Notes: generated from the letters alone by a model not told the origin. A stretch of DNA of 64,000 nt from Micromonospora aurantiaca ATCC 27029 (GCF_000145235.1 NC_014391.1:2356001-2420000); one strand, 5' to 3'. Numbered from the stretch's first letter, positions 42,058 through 51,578 are shown. Program-made: numbers and translations.

Positions 42058-42986
42058 ACCTCACCGAGGCGGGCTTCGTCGCGGGCTGGCGCCTGGTCCG
42101 GGCGCTGCCCCGGCCCGTCGCGGCGGCGGCCTTCCGGGTGGGCGCCGACCGCGCCCACCGCAAGGACGGCGGGGGTACGCGTCGACTGCGCGCCAACCTG
42201 CGCCGGGTGGTCGGACCGGAGATGCCCGACGCGGAGCTGGACGTGCTGGTGCGTGCCGGGCTGCGCTCGTACGCCCGGTACTGGATGGAGGCGTTCCGGC
42301 TGCCCGGCCTGAGCCGCACCGAGATCCTCGCCGGGTTCCGCCTCGACGGGCAGGAACTGCTCGCCGCCGACGTGGCCGCCGGGCGGGGCGCCGTGGTGGC
42401 GCTGCCGCACGCCGGCAACTGGGATGCCGCGGGCGCCTGGGTGGCTGCCACCGGCTGGCCGATGACCACGGTGGCTGAGCGGCTTCCGGACGGCGTCTAC
42501 GAGCGGTTCGTCGGGTTCCGGGAAGGGCTGGGAATGGAGATCCTGCCCAACCACGGCGGCCCGCGTCCCGCGTTCGACGTGCTGGTGGACCGCCTGCGCG
42601 CCGGCTACGTGGTGCCCCTGCTCGCCGACCGGGACCTGTCCGCCCGGGGCGTGGAGGTCGACTTCTTCGGCGGCCGGACCCGGATGCCGGCCGGGCCGGC
42701 GCTGCTGGCCATCCGGACCGGCGCCCCGCTCTACGTGGCCTCGATGTGGTACGAACCGGACGCGGCGTGCGCCTCGATCGAGGGCCCGCTGCCGCTGCCG
42801 GACCCGGACAGCGCGCCGCTCGACGAGCGGGTCCGCACGGTGACGCAGCGGATTGCCGACGGTCTGGCGGCGGGCATCGCCCGGCATCCGCAAGACTGGC
42901 ACATGTTGCAGCGGATGTGGCTGGACCAGGGCCGGGACGGTACGCCCACGTCGGCGCAGCCACCGGCCACCACCGGGACGGTCTAG
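42054..42986 (+). CDS. Phosphatidylinositol mannoside acyltransferase (PatA-like)
   Basis: 310 residues. It transfers a palmitoyl group to the mannose of PIM1/PIM2 on the inner membrane face. The LpxL/HtrB-type motif with catalytic His is LPHAGNWDAAGAW (HX4D, His near residue 121); later LLADRDLSARGVEVDFFG and MPAGPALLA are conserved in the family. Cytosolic enzyme bound to the membrane surface. GTG overlaps the pgsA stop; pimA follows after 10 nt. Confidence 0.9.
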   Translation: MNLTEAGFVAGWRLVRALPRPVAAAAFRVGADRAHRKDGGGTRRLRANLRRVVGPEMPDAELDVLVRAGLRSYARYWMEAFRLPGLSRTEILAGFRLDGQELLAADVAAGRGAVVALPHAGNWDAAGAWVAATGWPMTTVAERLPDGVYERFVGFREGLGMEILPNHGGPRPAFDVLVDRLRAGYVVPLLADRDLSARGVEVDFFGGRTRMPAGPALLAIRTGAPLYVASMWYEPDAACASIEGPLPLPDPDSAPLDERVRTVTQRIADGLAAGIARHPQDWHMLQRMWLDQGRDGTPTSAQPPATTGTV

Positions 42987-42996
42987 GGGGGGCGCA

Positions 42997-44157
42997 GTGC
43001 GTATCGGCATCGTGTGCCCGTACTCGTTCGACGTGCCGGGCGGCGTGCAGAACCACGTCATGGACCTGGCCGAGGCGCTGCTCGGGCTCGGTCACGAGGT
43101 GAGCGTCCTGGCACCCGCCGACGAGGATTCGGCGCTGCCGCCGTACGTGGTGTCGGCCGGCCGGGCGGTGCCGCTGCCGTACAACGGGTCGGTGGCCCGG
43201 ATCGCGTTCGGCCCGGTCTCCACCGCCCGGGTGCGCCGCTGGATCACCCGTGGCGAGTTCGACGTGCTGCACGTGCACGAGCCGCTCACGCCGAGCCTGT
43301 CGATGCTGGCGGTGCTCTGCGCCCGCGGCCCGGTGGTGGCCACCTTCCACACCGCGATGACCCGCTCCCGGGTGATGTCGGCCGCGCAGGGCGTGCTCCA
43401 GATCGTGCTGGAGCGGATCACCGCCCGGATCGCGGTCAGTGCGCTGGCCCGCAAGGTGCAGGTCGAGCACATGGACGGCGGCGCGGTGGAGATCCCCAAC
43501 GGGGTGGCGGTGGCGAAGTTCGCCGGGGTGCCGCCGCTGCCGGGCTGGCCGGGGGAGTGTGCCCCGGGCACCGGCGGCACGCTGGGGTTCCTGGGCCGCT
43601 TCACCGAGCCGCGCAAGGGCTTCCCGATCCTGCGGGACGCGTTCGTCGCGCTGGCTCCGCACCGCCCCGGCCTGCGCCTGCTGGTCGCCGGCCCGGGTGA
43701 TGCCGACGAGCTGTACGGGCGGTTCCCGGCCGGGCTGCGCGACCGGGTCACGTTCCTCGGCCTGGTCTCCGAGGCGGACAAGGCACGCATGCTGCGCAGC
43801 GTGCACCTCTACGTCGCACCGAACACCGGAGGGGAGTCCTTCGGGATGATCCTCACCGAGGCGCTCGCCGCCGGCACCACGGTGGTCGCCAGCGACCTGG
43901 ACGCGTTCCGCAGGGTGCTCGACGGCGGGCGGGCCGGCCGGCTGTTCCCGACCGGCGACGCGGCCGCGCTGGGCGCCGCGCTGTCCGAGCTGCTCGACGA
44001 CGACGGCCGCCGGGCCGGGCTGACCGCCTGCGGCGACCAGGTGGTGGCGAATTTCGACTGGCCCGTGGTTGCCCGCCGCGTTCTGGAGGTATACGCAGCC
44101 GCGATCGAGGCCACCGACGGCCGGGTCATGGACCAGGAGTGGGCGGGTCTGGGCTGA
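42997..44157 (+). CDS. pimA: Phosphatidylinositol alpha-mannosyltransferase PimA (GT4)
   Basis: 386 residues. It adds the first mannose from GDP-mannose to phosphatidylinositol. Seen: IGIVCPYSFDVPGGVQNHV (acceptor-side Gly-rich loop), FDVLHVHEPLTPSLSML, HTAMTRSR, LGFLGRFTEPRKGF, and the EX7E region NTGGESFGMILTEALAAG. Context pgsA-patA-pimA is the known PIM operon, which makes the call firm. GTG start with GGGGGGCGCA upstream. Confidence 0.93.
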   Translation: MRIGIVCPYSFDVPGGVQNHVMDLAEALLGLGHEVSVLAPADEDSALPPYVVSAGRAVPLPYNGSVARIAFGPVSTARVRRWITRGEFDVLHVHEPLTPSLSMLAVLCARGPVVATFHTAMTRSRVMSAAQGVLQIVLERITARIAVSALARKVQVEHMDGGAVEIPNGVAVAKFAGVPPLPGWPGECAPGTGGTLGFLGRFTEPRKGFPILRDAFVALAPHRPGLRLLVAGPGDADELYGRFPAGLRDRVTFLGLVSEADKARMLRSVHLYVAPNTGGESFGMILTEALAAGTTVVASDLDAFRRVLDGGRAGRLFPTGDAAALGAALSELLDDDGRRAGLTACGDQVVANFDWPVVARRVLEVYAAAIEATDGRVMDQEWAGLG

Positions 44158-44236
44158 CCGCTGTGGCCGCTGCGGCCGCTGTGACGAGCGCGTCGACCGG
44201 TGCACCGCGCCGGCCGGCCGGGATGAGGAGCAGCAC

Positions 44237-44242
44237 TACGAT
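44237..44242 (+). promoter_or_regulatory. TANNNT box of a leaderless promoter (TACGAT)
   Basis: Exactly 7 nt upstream of ATG 44250; it supports this ATG over the one at 44241, which overlaps the box. Confidence 0.55.
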
Positions 44243-44249
44243 GCCGGGC

Positions 44250-44744
44250 ATGTGGTGGGTGGTGGGCGCGGTCGCGGTGCTCGGGCTGCTCTCGGCGTAC
44301 CTGATCTGGACCTCCGGCCGGGTGCAGCGGCTCCAGGTCCGCGCGGACTCGGCGGCCCGCGCGCTCGACGCGCACCTGCTGCGCCGCGCGGCCGCCGCCG
44401 CGGTCCTGGCCGAGCAGCGGTACGGCGTGGAGCTGTACGCCGCCGCCCGGATCGCGCTGGACGCCGCCCCGGAGGAGCGCGAGGCGGCCGAGAACGACCT
44501 GACCCGGCAGTTGCGCGCGGTGCGGCTGGACCCGGACGACCCGGCCTGCGCGGCGGTGATCGCGGCCAGCAGGCGGCTGGGGCTGGCCCGGCAGGTGCAC
44601 ACCGACCTGGTCCGGGACGCCCGCTCGGCGCGGGGGCGTCCGGTGGTGCGGCTGTTCCGGATGGGACGCGGACGGGAGTGGCCGCGCTACTTCGACATCG
44701 ACGACCCCACGCTGGCCTCGCACGCGGATGTGACCACCGGCTGA
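44250..44744 (+). CDS. Membrane-anchored hypothetical protein, LemA-like pattern
   Basis: 164 residues. One N-terminal helix (WWVVGAVAVLGLLSAYLIW) followed by a long helical cytosolic part. The segment after the helix (SGRVQRLQVRADSAARALDA, HLLRRAAAAAVLAE) recalls the LemA family, where a membrane helix precedes a helical bundle, but the match is weak. It follows pimA in the PIM neighbourhood; similar genes at this position are a common feature of actinobacteria, and the function is unknown. Confidence 0.65.
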   Translation: MWWVVGAVAVLGLLSAYLIWTSGRVQRLQVRADSAARALDAHLLRRAAAAAVLAEQRYGVELYAAARIALDAAPEEREAAENDLTRQLRAVRLDPDDPACAAVIAASRRLGLARQVHTDLVRDARSARGRPVVRLFRMGRGREWPRYFDIDDPTLASHADVTTG

Positions 44745-44870
44745 CGCACCGGCCGTGACGGGGGCCACACGGCAGGCCACCGGGGGTTCGATTGGCGCTC
44801 GGATCGGCGCCGTGCCGGTCGTAGCATTCCTGCGCAGTCACCTCCCGAGCACGCCGAGGAGCGATGTCCC

Positions 44871-45782
44871 GTGTCTGAATCCGCAGCCCCGACCACCGCC
44901 ACCGCCGTCGGCACCGCCCGCGTCAAGCGCGGCATGGCCGAGATGCTCAAGGGCGGTGTGATCATGGATGTGGTCACCCCCGAGCAGGCGAAGATCGCCG
45001 AGGACGCCGGCGCGGTCGCCGTGATGGCCCTGGAACGCGTGCCGGCCGACATCCGCGCGCAGGGCGGCGTGTCCCGGATGAGCGACCCGGACATGATCGA
45101 CGGCATCATCCAGGCCGTCTCGATCCCGGTGATGGCCAAGGCCCGCATCGGCCACTTCGTCGAGGCGCAGGTCCTCCAGGCCCTCGGCGTCGACTACGTC
45201 GACGAGTCCGAGGTGCTGACCCCGGCCGACTACGCCAACCACATCGACAAGTGGGCGTTCACCGTCCCGTTCGTGTGCGGTGCGACGAACCTGGGCGAAG
45301 CGCTGCGCCGGATCACCGAGGGCGCCGCGATGATCCGCTCGAAGGGCGAGGCGGGCACCGGTGACGTCTCCAACGCCACCACCCACATGCGCAAGATCCG
45401 GCAGGAGATCCGCCGGCTCCAGTCGCTGCCCTCCGACGAGCTGTACGTCGCGGCCAAGGAGCTCCAGGCCCCGTACGAGCTGGTCAAGGAGGTCGCCGAG
45501 CAGGGCAAGCTGCCGGTCGTGCTGTTCACCGCGGGCGGCATCGCGACCCCTGCGGACGCGGCCATGATGATGCAGCTCGGCGCCGAGGGCGTCTTCGTCG
45601 GCTCGGGCATCTTCAAGTCCGGCAACCCGGCCCAGCGGGCCGCCGCGATCGTCAAGGCGACCACGTTCCACGACGACCCGGACGTGCTCGCGAAGGTCTC
45701 CCGGGGGCTGGGCGAGGCGATGGTCGGCATCAACGTCGACGAGATCCCCCAGCCGCACCGCCTGGCCGAGCGCGGCTGGTGA
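44871..45782 (+). CDS. pdxS: Pyridoxal 5'-phosphate synthase, PdxS subunit
   Basis: 303 residues. Makes PLP from ribose-5-phosphate, glyceraldehyde-3-phosphate and ammonia in the 12-mer PdxS/PdxT complex. Seen: KGGVIMDVV with the catalytic Asp, [20 protein letters not shown], the first Lys in [13 protein letters not shown] and the second in the SKGEAGTG loop, and [20 protein letters not shown] start; TAGCAT at 44826-44831 may be the -10 box. Confidence 0.95.
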   Translation: MSESAAPTTATAVGTARVKRGMAEMLKGGVIMDVVTPEQAKIAEDAGAVAVMALERVPADIRAQGGVSRMSDPDMIDGIIQAVSIPVMAKARIGHFVEAQVLQALGVDYVDESEVLTPADYANHIDKWAFTVPFVCGATNLGEALRRITEGAAMIRSKGEAGTGDVSNATTHMRKIRQEIRRLQSLPSDELYVAAKELQAPYELVKEVAEQGKLPVVLFTAGGIATPADAAMMMQLGAEGVFVGSGIFKSGNPAQRAAAIVKATTFHDDPDVLAKVSRGLGEAMVGINVDEIPQPHRLAERGW

Positions 45783-45786
45783 GTGC

Positions 45787-45838
45787 AAGGAAGGGCCCCC
45801 TGTTAACGCCTGCGGTAGAGGCGGGGCCCCCTTTTAAC
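45787..45838. repeat. Palindromic GGGCCCC/TTAAC element, family E
   Basis: AAGGGCCCCCTGTTAACGCC is followed by GGCGGGGCCCCCTTTTAAC: paired GGGCCCC tracts, a repeated TTAAC, and an inner CGCCT/AGGCG stem. It fills the gap between pdxS and pdxT. It can act as attenuator or terminator, yet its composition looks like an interspersed element. Confidence 0.7.
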
Positions 45839-45855
45839 ACCCCGGAGGGAGCATC

Positions 45856-46461
45856 GTGGCCGTACCGGTGATCGGCGTGCTCGCCCTGCAGGGCGACGTA
45901 CGCGAGCACGTCGCCGCGCTGGCCGGGGTGGGTGCGGACGCCCGGCCGGTGCGGCGGCCGGGCGAGCTGGACGCGGTCGACGGCCTGGTGGTGCCCGGCG
46001 GCGAGTCGACCACGATCAGCAAGCTGGTGGACATCTTCGAGATGCGCGAGCCGATCGACAAGCGGATCGCCGCCGGCATGCCGGTCTACGGCTCCTGCGC
46101 CGGCATGATCATGCTGGCGGCGGAGGTGCTGGACGGCCGCCCCGACCAGCGCGGATTCGCCGGCGTCGACATGACGGTGCGGCGCAACGCGTTCGGCCGC
46201 CAGGTCGACTCGTTCGAGGCGCCGGTGGCGCTCACCGGCGTCGACGGCGGGCCGTTCCACGCGGTGTTCATCAGGGCGCCCTGGGTGGAGCGCGTCGGCC
46301 CGGACGTCGAGGTGCTCGGCCGGGTGACCGAAGGGCCGGCGGCGGGCCGGATCGTCGCGGTACGGCAGGGCAACCTGCTGGCCACGTCGTTCCACCCCGA
46401 GCTGACCGGCGACCTGCGCCTGCACCGGTCCTTCGTGGAACTCGTCCGGGCCGCCTCCTGA
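45856..46461 (+). CDS. pdxT: Pyridoxal 5'-phosphate synthase, glutaminase subunit PdxT
   Basis: 201 residues. Releases ammonia from glutamine for PdxS. Class-I-like glutaminase: [13 protein letters not shown] (oxyanion Gly-rich), nucleophile Cys in [12 protein letters not shown] (residue about 79), and the His/Glu pair in [13 protein letters not shown] start preceded by GGAGGGAGCATC. The palindromic element lies just upstream, so PdxT dosage relative to PdxS may be tuned there. Confidence 0.94.
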   Translation: MAVPVIGVLALQGDVREHVAALAGVGADARPVRRPGELDAVDGLVVPGGESTTISKLVDIFEMREPIDKRIAAGMPVYGSCAGMIMLAAEVLDGRPDQRGFAGVDMTVRRNAFGRQVDSFEAPVALTGVDGGPFHAVFIRAPWVERVGPDVEVLGRVTEGPAAGRIVAVRQGNLLATSFHPELTGDLRLHRSFVELVRAAS

Positions 46462-46550
46462 GCATCCGGTCCGTCCCTGGTTGTGCCGGTTCGGGCGGCC
46501 TCGGGCGGGCCGGTGCCGTGCGGCGCGTGACAGTCACCCGGCCCTCGCCG

Positions 46551-46556
46551 GTAGGA
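46551..46556 (+). promoter_or_regulatory. Probable -10 box upstream of yebC (TAGGAT)
   Basis: Lies in the 230-nt pdxT-yebC gap and would give a leader of about 130 nt. No other structure is evident in this gap. Confidence 0.4.
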
Positions 46557-46691
46557 TTGCCGAGATTCGGCAGGGCCATCAGCCCGCCGCGGCTCCCAGC
46601 GAAGATCACGGCACCTCGACGTGCGCCGGCGGGGGAGCGGGGCGTGTGCGGTGCGGTCGATGCAGACGGCGGGTAGCAACGGAGGTAACAG

Positions 46692-47441
46692 ATGTCCGGC
46701 CACTCAAAGTGGGCGACGACCAAGCACAAGAAGGCGGTCATCGACGCCAAGCGCGGCAAGATGTTCGCCAAGCTGATCAAGAACGTCGAGGTGGCGGCCC
46801 GTACCGGCGGTGGTGACCCGGCCGGCAACCCGACTCTCTACGACGCCATCCAGAAGGCGAAGAAGAACTCGGTCCCGAACGACAACATCGATCGCGCGGT
46901 CAAGCGCGGCTCCGGCCTGGAAGCTGGCGGCGCCGACTGGCAGACGATCATGTACGAGGGCTACGGGCCGAACGGCGTGGCGATGCTGATCGAGTGCCTC
47001 ACCGACAACCGCAACCGCGCCGCGACCGAGGTGCGCACCGCCCTTACCCGCAACGGCGGCTCGCTGGCCGACGCCGGCTCGGTGTCGTACATGTTCTCCC
47101 GCAAGGGCGTGGTGATCGTCCCCAAGGCCGGCACCAGCGAGGACGACGTGATGATGGCCGTGCTCGACGCGGGCGCGGAGGAGGTCAACGACCTCGGCGA
47201 GGCGTACGAGGTGGTCTCCGAGCCGGGTGACCTGGTCGCGGTCCGCACCGCGCTGCAGGACGCCGGCATCGAGTACGAGTCGGCCGAGTCCTCCCTCATC
47301 CCCAGCGTGAACGTGCCGCTGGACGAGGAGGGCGCGCGCAAGATCTTCAAGCTGATCGACGTGCTGGAGGACTGCGACGACGTGCAGAACGTCTACGCCA
47401 ACTTCGACGTCTCCGACGAGGTCATGGCCGCCGTCGGCTGA
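46692..47441 (+). CDS. YebC/PmpR-family protein (TACO1-like)
   Basis: 249 residues, three-domain family. Seen: [20 protein letters not shown] at the start, the [18 protein letters not shown] segment and [19 protein letters not shown]. The family was first called transcriptional regulator but also helps ribosomes through difficult stretches. Gene order pdxS-pdxT-yebC is common in actinobacteria; ruvC, which often follows, is not here. ATG follows GGAGGTAACAG. Confidence 0.93.
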   Translation: MSGHSKWATTKHKKAVIDAKRGKMFAKLIKNVEVAARTGGGDPAGNPTLYDAIQKAKKNSVPNDNIDRAVKRGSGLEAGGADWQTIMYEGYGPNGVAMLIECLTDNRNRAATEVRTALTRNGGSLADAGSVSYMFSRKGVVIVPKAGTSEDDVMMAVLDAGAEEVNDLGEAYEVVSEPGDLVAVRTALQDAGIEYESAESSLIPSVNVPLDEEGARKIFKLIDVLEDCDDVQNVYANFDVSDEVMAAVG

Positions 47442-47454
47442 TCCCGCCCGACGT

Positions 47455-47498
47455 GCCGAGCGCCGGCCCCCCGGATCACGGGGTGGCCGGCGCTCGGC
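47455..47498. terminator. Bidirectional terminator hairpin
   Basis: A perfect 14-bp inverted repeat (GCCGAGCGCCGGCC and its complement, loop 16 nt with CCCC/GGGG) between the convergent yebC and ABC permease genes. Confidence 0.8.
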
Positions 47499-47509
47499 GT
47501 CTCGGACGG

Positions 47510-48571
47510 TCAGCCGATCGGTTCGCGCTGCCGCCACGCCGCCCGCACCGAGGTCCGCCCGTTGGTGCGCAGCAGCGAACCCTCGTAGATCCGCGCCCCG
47601 GCGAGCAGGAACCCGGCGGCCGCGAGCAGCAGCAGCGCCAGCGACACGATCGGCTCCCACGGCGCCGCGTCGCCGGTGAACAGCCGTACCGGCATCGCGG
47701 TCGGCGAGGAGATCGGCAGGTACGACAGGATCCGCATCGCGGCGGCGTTGTCGTTCAGGAAGATCACCGCGAAGAACGGCGCCATCACCGCGAGCTGCAC
47801 CGGCGTGGACGCCCCGGCGATGTCCTCCTGCCGGTTCACCAGCGCACCGGCGGCCGCCCACATCGCCGCGAGCAGCAGGAAGCCGCACAGGAAGAACGGC
47901 ACGAACCAGCCGATCGCGGGCGCGATCAGGCCCAGCAGGTCGCCGCCGTCGGTCAGGCGCATGCCGATCAGCGCGACTGCCGCGATCAGGGTGATCTGTC
48001 CCAGCGCCAGCGCGCCCGCGGCGAGGATCTTGCCGGCCAGCAGCGCCCGGGCCGGCACGGCGGCCACCAGGATCTCCACGATCCGGGTCTGCTTCTCCTC
48101 GGTGACGCTCTGCGCGATCTGCAATCCGAACGTCTGGGACATGAAGAAGAAGACGAACGCGAAGGCGAACGGCACCAGGTACGCGACGAGCGGATCCACC
48201 GCGTCCGGGTCCAGCAGCTTCACCTGCGGGGCCGCGCTGAGCGCGGAGACCACGTCGTCCGGGGCCCGCTCGTCGGCGACCACGAGCGGACCGGCCACCA
48301 CCGCGGCGTCCGCGTCGCCGTCGCGTACCGCCTGCTCGGCGGCGCCGTCGTCGGCGACCACGAGGACGTCCAGCCCCGCCGCGCGCAGCGGTTCGGCACC
48401 GGCGGCGGTCACCGCCACAGTGGACGGACCGCTGCTCATCATCGCCGGCACCACTGTGGCGACGACGGCGAGCAGCAGGAAGATCAGCGTGCTGTAGAGG
48501 AACGTCTTGTCGCGGACCTTGACCTTGATCTCGCGGGCCGCGACCAGCCGGGTGGCCTGGAACGTGTTCAC
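47510..48571 (-). CDS. ABC-2 type transporter permease (NatB-like)
   Basis: 353 residues. One N-terminal helix after RLVAAREIKVKVRDKTFLY, a large extracytoplasmic loop (about 50-145), then five to six helices; the conserved ABC-2 stretch is SVTEEKQTRIVEILVAAVPA. This topology is the NatB/YhaP type, which exports sodium or drugs in partnership with a NatA ATPase. The start overlaps the ATPase gene stop (ATGA). Confidence 0.85.
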   Translation of the reverse strand: MNTFQATRLVAAREIKVKVRDKTFLYSTLIFLLLAVVATVVPAMMSSGPSTVAVTAAGAEPLRAAGLDVLVVADDGAAEQAVRDGDADAAVVAGPLVVADERAPDDVVSALSAAPQVKLLDPDAVDPLVAYLVPFAFAFVFFFMSQTFGLQIAQSVTEEKQTRIVEILVAAVPARALLAGKILAAGALALGQITLIAAVALIGMRLTDGGDLLGLIAPAIGWFVPFFLCGFLLLAAMWAAAGALVNRQEDIAGASTPVQLAVMAPFFAVIFLNDNAAAMRILSYLPISSPTAMPVRLFTGDAAPWEPIVSLALLLLAAAGFLLAGARIYEGSLLRTNGRTSVRAAWRQREPIG

Positions 48572-49461
48572 TGGTTGACCTCTCGGAAGATCTCGGCGAG
48601 GGACGGGGTGACCGGGCCGAACGCGCGCACCGGGCCGCGGGCCAGGGCCGCGCGCAGCACCGCCTGGTCGTCGGCGGGCGGGTCCACCTCGAACACGGCG
48701 CGGGCGCCGTCGAGGTCGACCAGTCGCACGCCGGGCTGGTCGCGCAGCCAGCCGGCGTCGCCGTCCACCACGAGCGAGAACCGGGGCAGCGTGTACGCGG
48801 CGCGCAGCTCCTCGCGGGCGCCGGCGGCCCGGATCGTCCCGCCCGCGATGAGCACCAGGTCGTCGCAGAGCCGTTCCACCACGTCGAGCTGGTGGCTGGA
48901 GAACAGCACCGGCGCTCCGGCGGCGGCGCGTTCCCGCAGCACCGCCACCACCATGTCGACGGCGAGCGGGTCGAGCCCGGAGAACGGCTCGTCCAGGATC
49001 AGCACCTCCGGGTCGTGCACCAGCGCGGCGGCGATCTGCGCCCGCTGCTGGTTACCCAGCGACAGCGTCTCCAGCAGGTCGTCGGCCCGCTCGCCGAGAC
49101 CGACCCGCTCCAGCAGCGCGTCGGTACGCCGGCGCGCCCCGGCGGCGTCCAGCCCGTACAGGCGGCCGAGGTGAACCACCTGCTCGCGGGGGGTCATCTT
49201 CGGGTAGAGGCCGCGTTCCTCCGGCATGTAGCCGAACCGGGTCCGGGCCTCGCGCGCGAGCGGCCGCCCCCGCCACGTCACCTGCCCGGCGTCCGGGGCG
49301 AGCACGCCGAGGATGATCCGCATGGTGGTGGTCTTGCCGGCGCCGTTGCCGCCGACGAATCCGGTCATGCGCCCTGCGGTCACGTCGAAGGAGACGTCCT
49401 TGAGCACCTGACGGCCGCCGAAGCTGCGGTCGACGCCGTCGAGGCGGAGCACGCTTGTCAT
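48568..49461 (-). CDS. ABC transporter ATP-binding protein (NatA-like)
   Basis: 297 residues. Walker A GGNGAGKTT (residues 35-43), Q loop, signature SLGNQQRAQIAAALVHDP (a variant of LSGGQ), Walker B VLILDEPFSG, and the switch His in FSSHQLDVV. A C-terminal DUF4162-like region of about 80 residues is typical of drug/sodium exporters. ATG 49461 follows TAGCGT by exactly 7 nt without ribosome site. The two-component pair upstream (49543-51503) may control it. Confidence 0.9.
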   Translation of the reverse strand: MTSVLRLDGVDRSFGGRQVLKDVSFDVTAGRMTGFVGGNGAGKTTTMRIILGVLAPDAGQVTWRGRPLAREARTRFGYMPEERGLYPKMTPREQVVHLGRLYGLDAAGARRRTDALLERVGLGERADDLLETLSLGNQQRAQIAAALVHDPEVLILDEPFSGLDPLAVDMVVAVLRERAAAGAPVLFSSHQLDVVERLCDDLVLIAGGTIRAAGAREELRAAYTLPRFSLVVDGDAGWLRDQPGVRLVDLDGARAVFEVDPPADDQAVLRAALARGPVRAFGPVTPSLAEIFREVNQ

Positions 49462-49468
49462 GATCCCG

Positions 49469-49474
49469 ACGCTA
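49469..49474 (-). promoter_or_regulatory. TANNNT box of a leaderless promoter (TAGCGT)
   Basis: Exactly 7 nt upstream of ATG 49461 of the ABC ATPase gene. Confidence 0.6.
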
Positions 49475-49542
49475 CGGCCGGCCCCCGCTCCCGTCGTCCC
49501 ACCACGGGGCGATCATCGGGTCCGTCGCGCGGCGGACGGGCG

Positions 49543-50220
49543 TCACCCGCCGGGCCGCACCACCCCGTGCTCGTACGCGAACACCACCGCCTGCACCCGG
49601 TCGCGCAGCCCGAGTTTGGCCAGGACGCGGCTGACGTGGGTCTTCACAGTCGCCTCGCCGACGTGCAGCACGTCCGCGATCTCGGCGTTGCTGGCCCCGC
49701 GCGCCACCAGTTCCAGCACCTCCCGCTCGCGCGGGGTCAGGTCCGCGGTGGCCGCGTCGTGCCGGGGGTCCGGCGGCGCCGCCCCGGGCCGGGCGAATGT
49801 GGAGATCACCCGCCGGGTGAGCGCCGGTGCGATCAGTCCCTCGCCGCGCGCCACCACCCGGACCGCGTCGATCAGGTCCTCCGGGGTGCCGTTCTTGAGC
49901 AGGAAACCGCTCGCCCCGGCGCGCAACGCGGCGAAGAGGTAGTCGTCCCTGTCGAACGTGGTGAGGATGAGCACCGCCGGCCCGCCCGGCGTCGCGTCGG
50001 CGGTGATCCGGCGGGTGGCCTCCAGCCCGTCGAGCACCGGCATCTCCACATCCATCAGCACGACGTCCGGCCGAAGCGCGGTCGCCATCGAGACGGCGCG
50101 CTGCCCGTCGGCGGCCTCGCCGACCACCTCGATGTCGTCCTCGACCTCCAGGATCACCCGGAATCCGGTCCGGACCAGGTGCTGGTCGTCGACGAGCAGC
50201 ACCCGCACCGGGGCGCTCAC
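49543..50220 (-). CDS. NarL/LuxR-family response regulator
   Basis: 225 residues. Receiver: VLLVDDQHLVRTGF, phospho-acceptor Asp in VVLMDVEMPVLDG (about residue 55), LTTFDRDDY and the Lys in GFLLKNG; output: LuxR helix-turn-helix (LTPREREVLELVARGASNAEI, then EATVKTHVSRVLAKLGLRDR). GTG start overlaps the kinase stop (GTGA). Pairs with the kinase; probable targets are the adjacent ABC genes, by position only. Confidence 0.92.
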   Translation of the reverse strand: MSAPVRVLLVDDQHLVRTGFRVILEVEDDIEVVGEAADGQRAVSMATALRPDVVLMDVEMPVLDGLEATRRITADATPGGPAVLILTTFDRDDYLFAALRAGASGFLLKNGTPEDLIDAVRVVARGEGLIAPALTRRVISTFARPGAAPPDPRHDAATADLTPREREVLELVARGASNAEIADVLHVGEATVKTHVSRVLAKLGLRDRVQAVVFAYEHGVVRPGG

Positions 50221-51503
50221 GCCGCCCGCCCGGCGGCCTCGACCGGCAGCGGCATGCGGGCCCGGACCCGGAACCCGCCGCCGGGACGCGGCCCGGCCTC
50301 CACCTCACCGCCGTGCGCGGCGACCCGCTCCCGCATGCCGATCAGGCCCAGCCCGGCCCCGGCCTCGGGTACGCCCCCGTGTCCGTCGTCGCTCACGTCG
50401 ATCTCCAGTTCCCTCGCCAGATAGCGGATGCGCACGTCCAGCGTGGTGGCGTGAGCGTGCTTGACCACGTTCGTCACCGCCTCCTGCACGATCCGGTACG
50501 CCGCCTGCGACACCGAGCGGGGCAGCGGCGCCGGTTCCCCGTACACACCGAGTTCGGCCCGCAGCCCGGTGTCCCGGGCCCGGTCGACGAGCGCGGCGAC
50601 CTGGTCGATGCCGGCGGTGTCCTCCGGCGTGGTCGCGCCGGCCGCGGCGTCCGGGTCGCGCAGCACGCCGAGCATCCGGCGCAGTTCGTCGACCGAGGTG
50701 CGGGCCGTCTCCTCGATCGCGGCCAGGGCGGTCCGCGCCTTGTCGCGGTCACGGTCGAACACGCGCCGGCACGCGGCGGCCTGCACGCCCATCACCGACA
50801 CGTGGTGGGCGACCACGTCGTGCAGCTCGCGGGCGATGCGGACCCGCTCGCCCATCACCGCGCGCTCGCGCGCCTCGACCTGTGAGCGGCGCAGTTGCTC
50901 GGCCTGCTCCCGCAGTTCGTGCCGGCGACGCGCGGCCACCCAGGCGGTCTGCCCGGAGTAGTAGGCGAACCCGAAGAACAGCACGTTGTAGAAGACGCCG
51001 TTCACCACGGCGGCGAGCACCGGCGGCACCGGACCGGCGGCGTCGGCGAAGGAGGCCGCCGAGATCTGGTCGGCCCGCAGCGCGAGGGACAGCGCGAGCC
51101 AGCCGAACATCGCCACGATGACGCCGGCCCGCAGCCGCCCGGCCAGCCGCCGGTCGGCACCCCACGCGCCGAGCGTGAAGAGGGCCGCGAACAGCGCGCC
51201 CGACGGGAGCTGGGCGAGCGGGACCGCCCGCGCCTGCCCGGCGATGAACGCGATCGAGACGACCACCGCGACGGCGGCGGGCCACCGCCGCCGTACGGCC
51301 AGCGGGGCGGTCACCGCCACGGTCCACCAGACCTGCTCGGCGAGGCTCGGCGGCGGGCCGAGCAGGAAGGCCCCGGTGCTGCGCGCCAGGGTCAGCTCGA
51401 ACAGGGCCAGCACGGTGACCGCGAGTCCGACCCAGAGGTCGGCGCGCAACTGCGGGGCCGTGGGAGCCGGCCGGCGCCAGGCGGTGGTGGGTGCGGTGCT
51501 CAC
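50217..51503 (-). CDS. NarL-type sensor histidine kinase
   Basis: 428 residues. Six hydrophobic helices in the first 190 residues without a large outer domain, so it probably senses within the membrane; then a coiled coil (RRRHELREQAEQLRRSQVEA), the HisKA_3 phospho-acceptor in RIARELHDVVAHHVSVM, and the ATPase core (QEAVTNVVKHAHA and DDGHGGVPEAGAGLGLIGMR). This is the DesK/LiaS-like class typical of cell-envelope stress sensors next to ABC-2 exporters. GTG 51503 is the start with the best fit to the first helix. Confidence 0.9.
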   Translation of the reverse strand: MSTAPTTAWRRPAPTAPQLRADLWVGLAVTVLALFELTLARSTGAFLLGPPPSLAEQVWWTVAVTAPLAVRRRWPAAVAVVVSIAFIAGQARAVPLAQLPSGALFAALFTLGAWGADRRLAGRLRAGVIVAMFGWLALSLALRADQISAASFADAAGPVPPVLAAVVNGVFYNVLFFGFAYYSGQTAWVAARRRHELREQAEQLRRSQVEARERAVMGERVRIARELHDVVAHHVSVMGVQAAACRRVFDRDRDKARTALAAIEETARTSVDELRRMLGVLRDPDAAAGATTPEDTAGIDQVAALVDRARDTGLRAELGVYGEPAPLPRSVSQAAYRIVQEAVTNVVKHAHATTLDVRIRYLARELEIDVSDDGHGGVPEAGAGLGLIGMRERVAAHGGEVEAGPRPGGGFRVRARMPLPVEAAGRAA

Positions 51504-51578
51504 CGTACGACCATGCCACCGCCGCGCCCGGTGCGGTGCCCGGGGCGTAATCGGGTGGGCCGGACGACAGCCGCGACG

